This document shows, in pieces, positions 63,723-64,000 of a DNA stretch of 64,000 nt. How positions within the stretch are numbered: position 1 is the first letter of the stretch; each line of letters begins with the position of its first letter. The translations under genes were made by a program, and so were the position numbers. Under the pieces are notes generated by a model. It was not told the origin of the DNA. It did not search any database and worked only from the letters and a program-made list of their open reading frames with translations. Origin of the DNA: Gibbula magus (lineage: Eukaryota; Mollusca; Gastropoda; Trochida; Trochidae); contig OW388292.1 of NCBI GenBank assembly GCA_936450465.1, forward strand, positions 29,214,368 to 29,278,367. The letters are read 5' to 3'.

Positions 63723-63970
63723 CTATCGTTGAACAGGTTAATGCATACAATCAGCCATCATTGAAACACATCTAACTCATCATTTGACAAACTTCCATCA
63801 TTGATAGATGCCAGTAAAATTGTCTATCATTGAAGAAACGTCACACTCATCATTTCACATACCTCACCATTGATATATGCCAGTAAAACACATCGTATAA
63901 AAGAAACTAGACACAATCATTACTACAAATAAGTATACTATCATCAGTGAAGAAACTCTCGAAAAGTATA
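63723..63970. repeat. 69-bp tandem repeat continuing to the window edge
   Basis: Two clear copies (from about 63757 and 63826) are spaced exactly 69 bases apart and share ATCATTGAA, ACTCATCATTT, ACA, CATTGATA and ATGCCAGTAAAA. Degenerate partial copies flank them (63723 and 63892 onward, the latter with ATCATCAGTGAAGAAAC near 63940). The array may extend beyond the window. Confidence 0.8.
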
Positions 63971-64000
63971 CATAAAAATATCGTTGGATTTTATGCTTAT

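Overview
This is eukaryotic DNA. It is AT-rich and has almost no long open frames. The few frames that exist are interrupted by stops every 60-100 codons, and the sequence carries microsatellites, tRNA-derived SINE pieces, TTAA-flanked MITE-like elements and canonical GT/AG splice signals. SINE-type tails resembling 'GCGTAAAAC...ACTCACTCAC' and 'ATACTCTTGAAA(A/G)CGGC', together with the general texture, suggest a marine mollusc, possibly a gastropod such as an abalone. That assignment is inference from memory of such genomes and is only moderately secure.

The only protein-coding sequence I can support is a single 5' coding exon on the + strand (exon 24933-25221, coding from about 25003). It encodes a signal peptide and the start of the conserved N-terminal region of the FRAS1/FREM family of basement-membrane proteins, closest in pattern to FREM1/FREM2. 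The exon has a good acceptor and a good donor, ends in phase 0, and has a short upstream ORF in its 5' leader. A GC-richer stretch ending in a consensus donor at 19155/19156 is a plausible non-coding first exon and promoter. If so, 19156-24932 is intron 1. Because I found no continuation of the FREM-type protein downstream, 25222-64000 is probably one very long intron, or at least its 5' part.

Region by region: 1-18.5 kb is upstream, apparently non-coding sequence. It holds a GA/CAGA microsatellite, a GC-rich island at 6.5-7.2 kb with NRF1-like and CTCF-like motifs, a full tRNA-derived SINE at 12.1-12.5 kb, a TTAA-flanked MITE at 14.3-14.8 kb and a dense CAGGTR cluster at 16.1-16.4 kb. 18.6-25.2 kb holds the candidate promoter/exon 1, intron 1 and the FREM-like exon. 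25.2-64 kb, the putative first coding intron, holds another TTAA-flanked MITE (27.6-27.8 kb), several diverged minisatellites (34.2, 37.6, 46.0 and 63.7 kb), a roughly 180-bp CT tract (35.5 kb), G-runs (37.5 and 38.05 kb), SINE fragments, and several GC-richer, low-repeat blocks that look like candidate conserved regulatory elements (36.4, 40.3, 41.7, 43.8, 48.6 and 61.0 kb).

No rRNA, functional tRNA, CRISPR, operon or viral gene is visible. The most distinctive unexplained pattern is the recurrence of tight clusters of CAGGTG/CAGGTA (either strand) across the locus. These could be Snail/ZEB/E-protein-type binding clusters in a gene of epithelial basement membranes. The link is a hypothesis; no novel multi-gene system is present.
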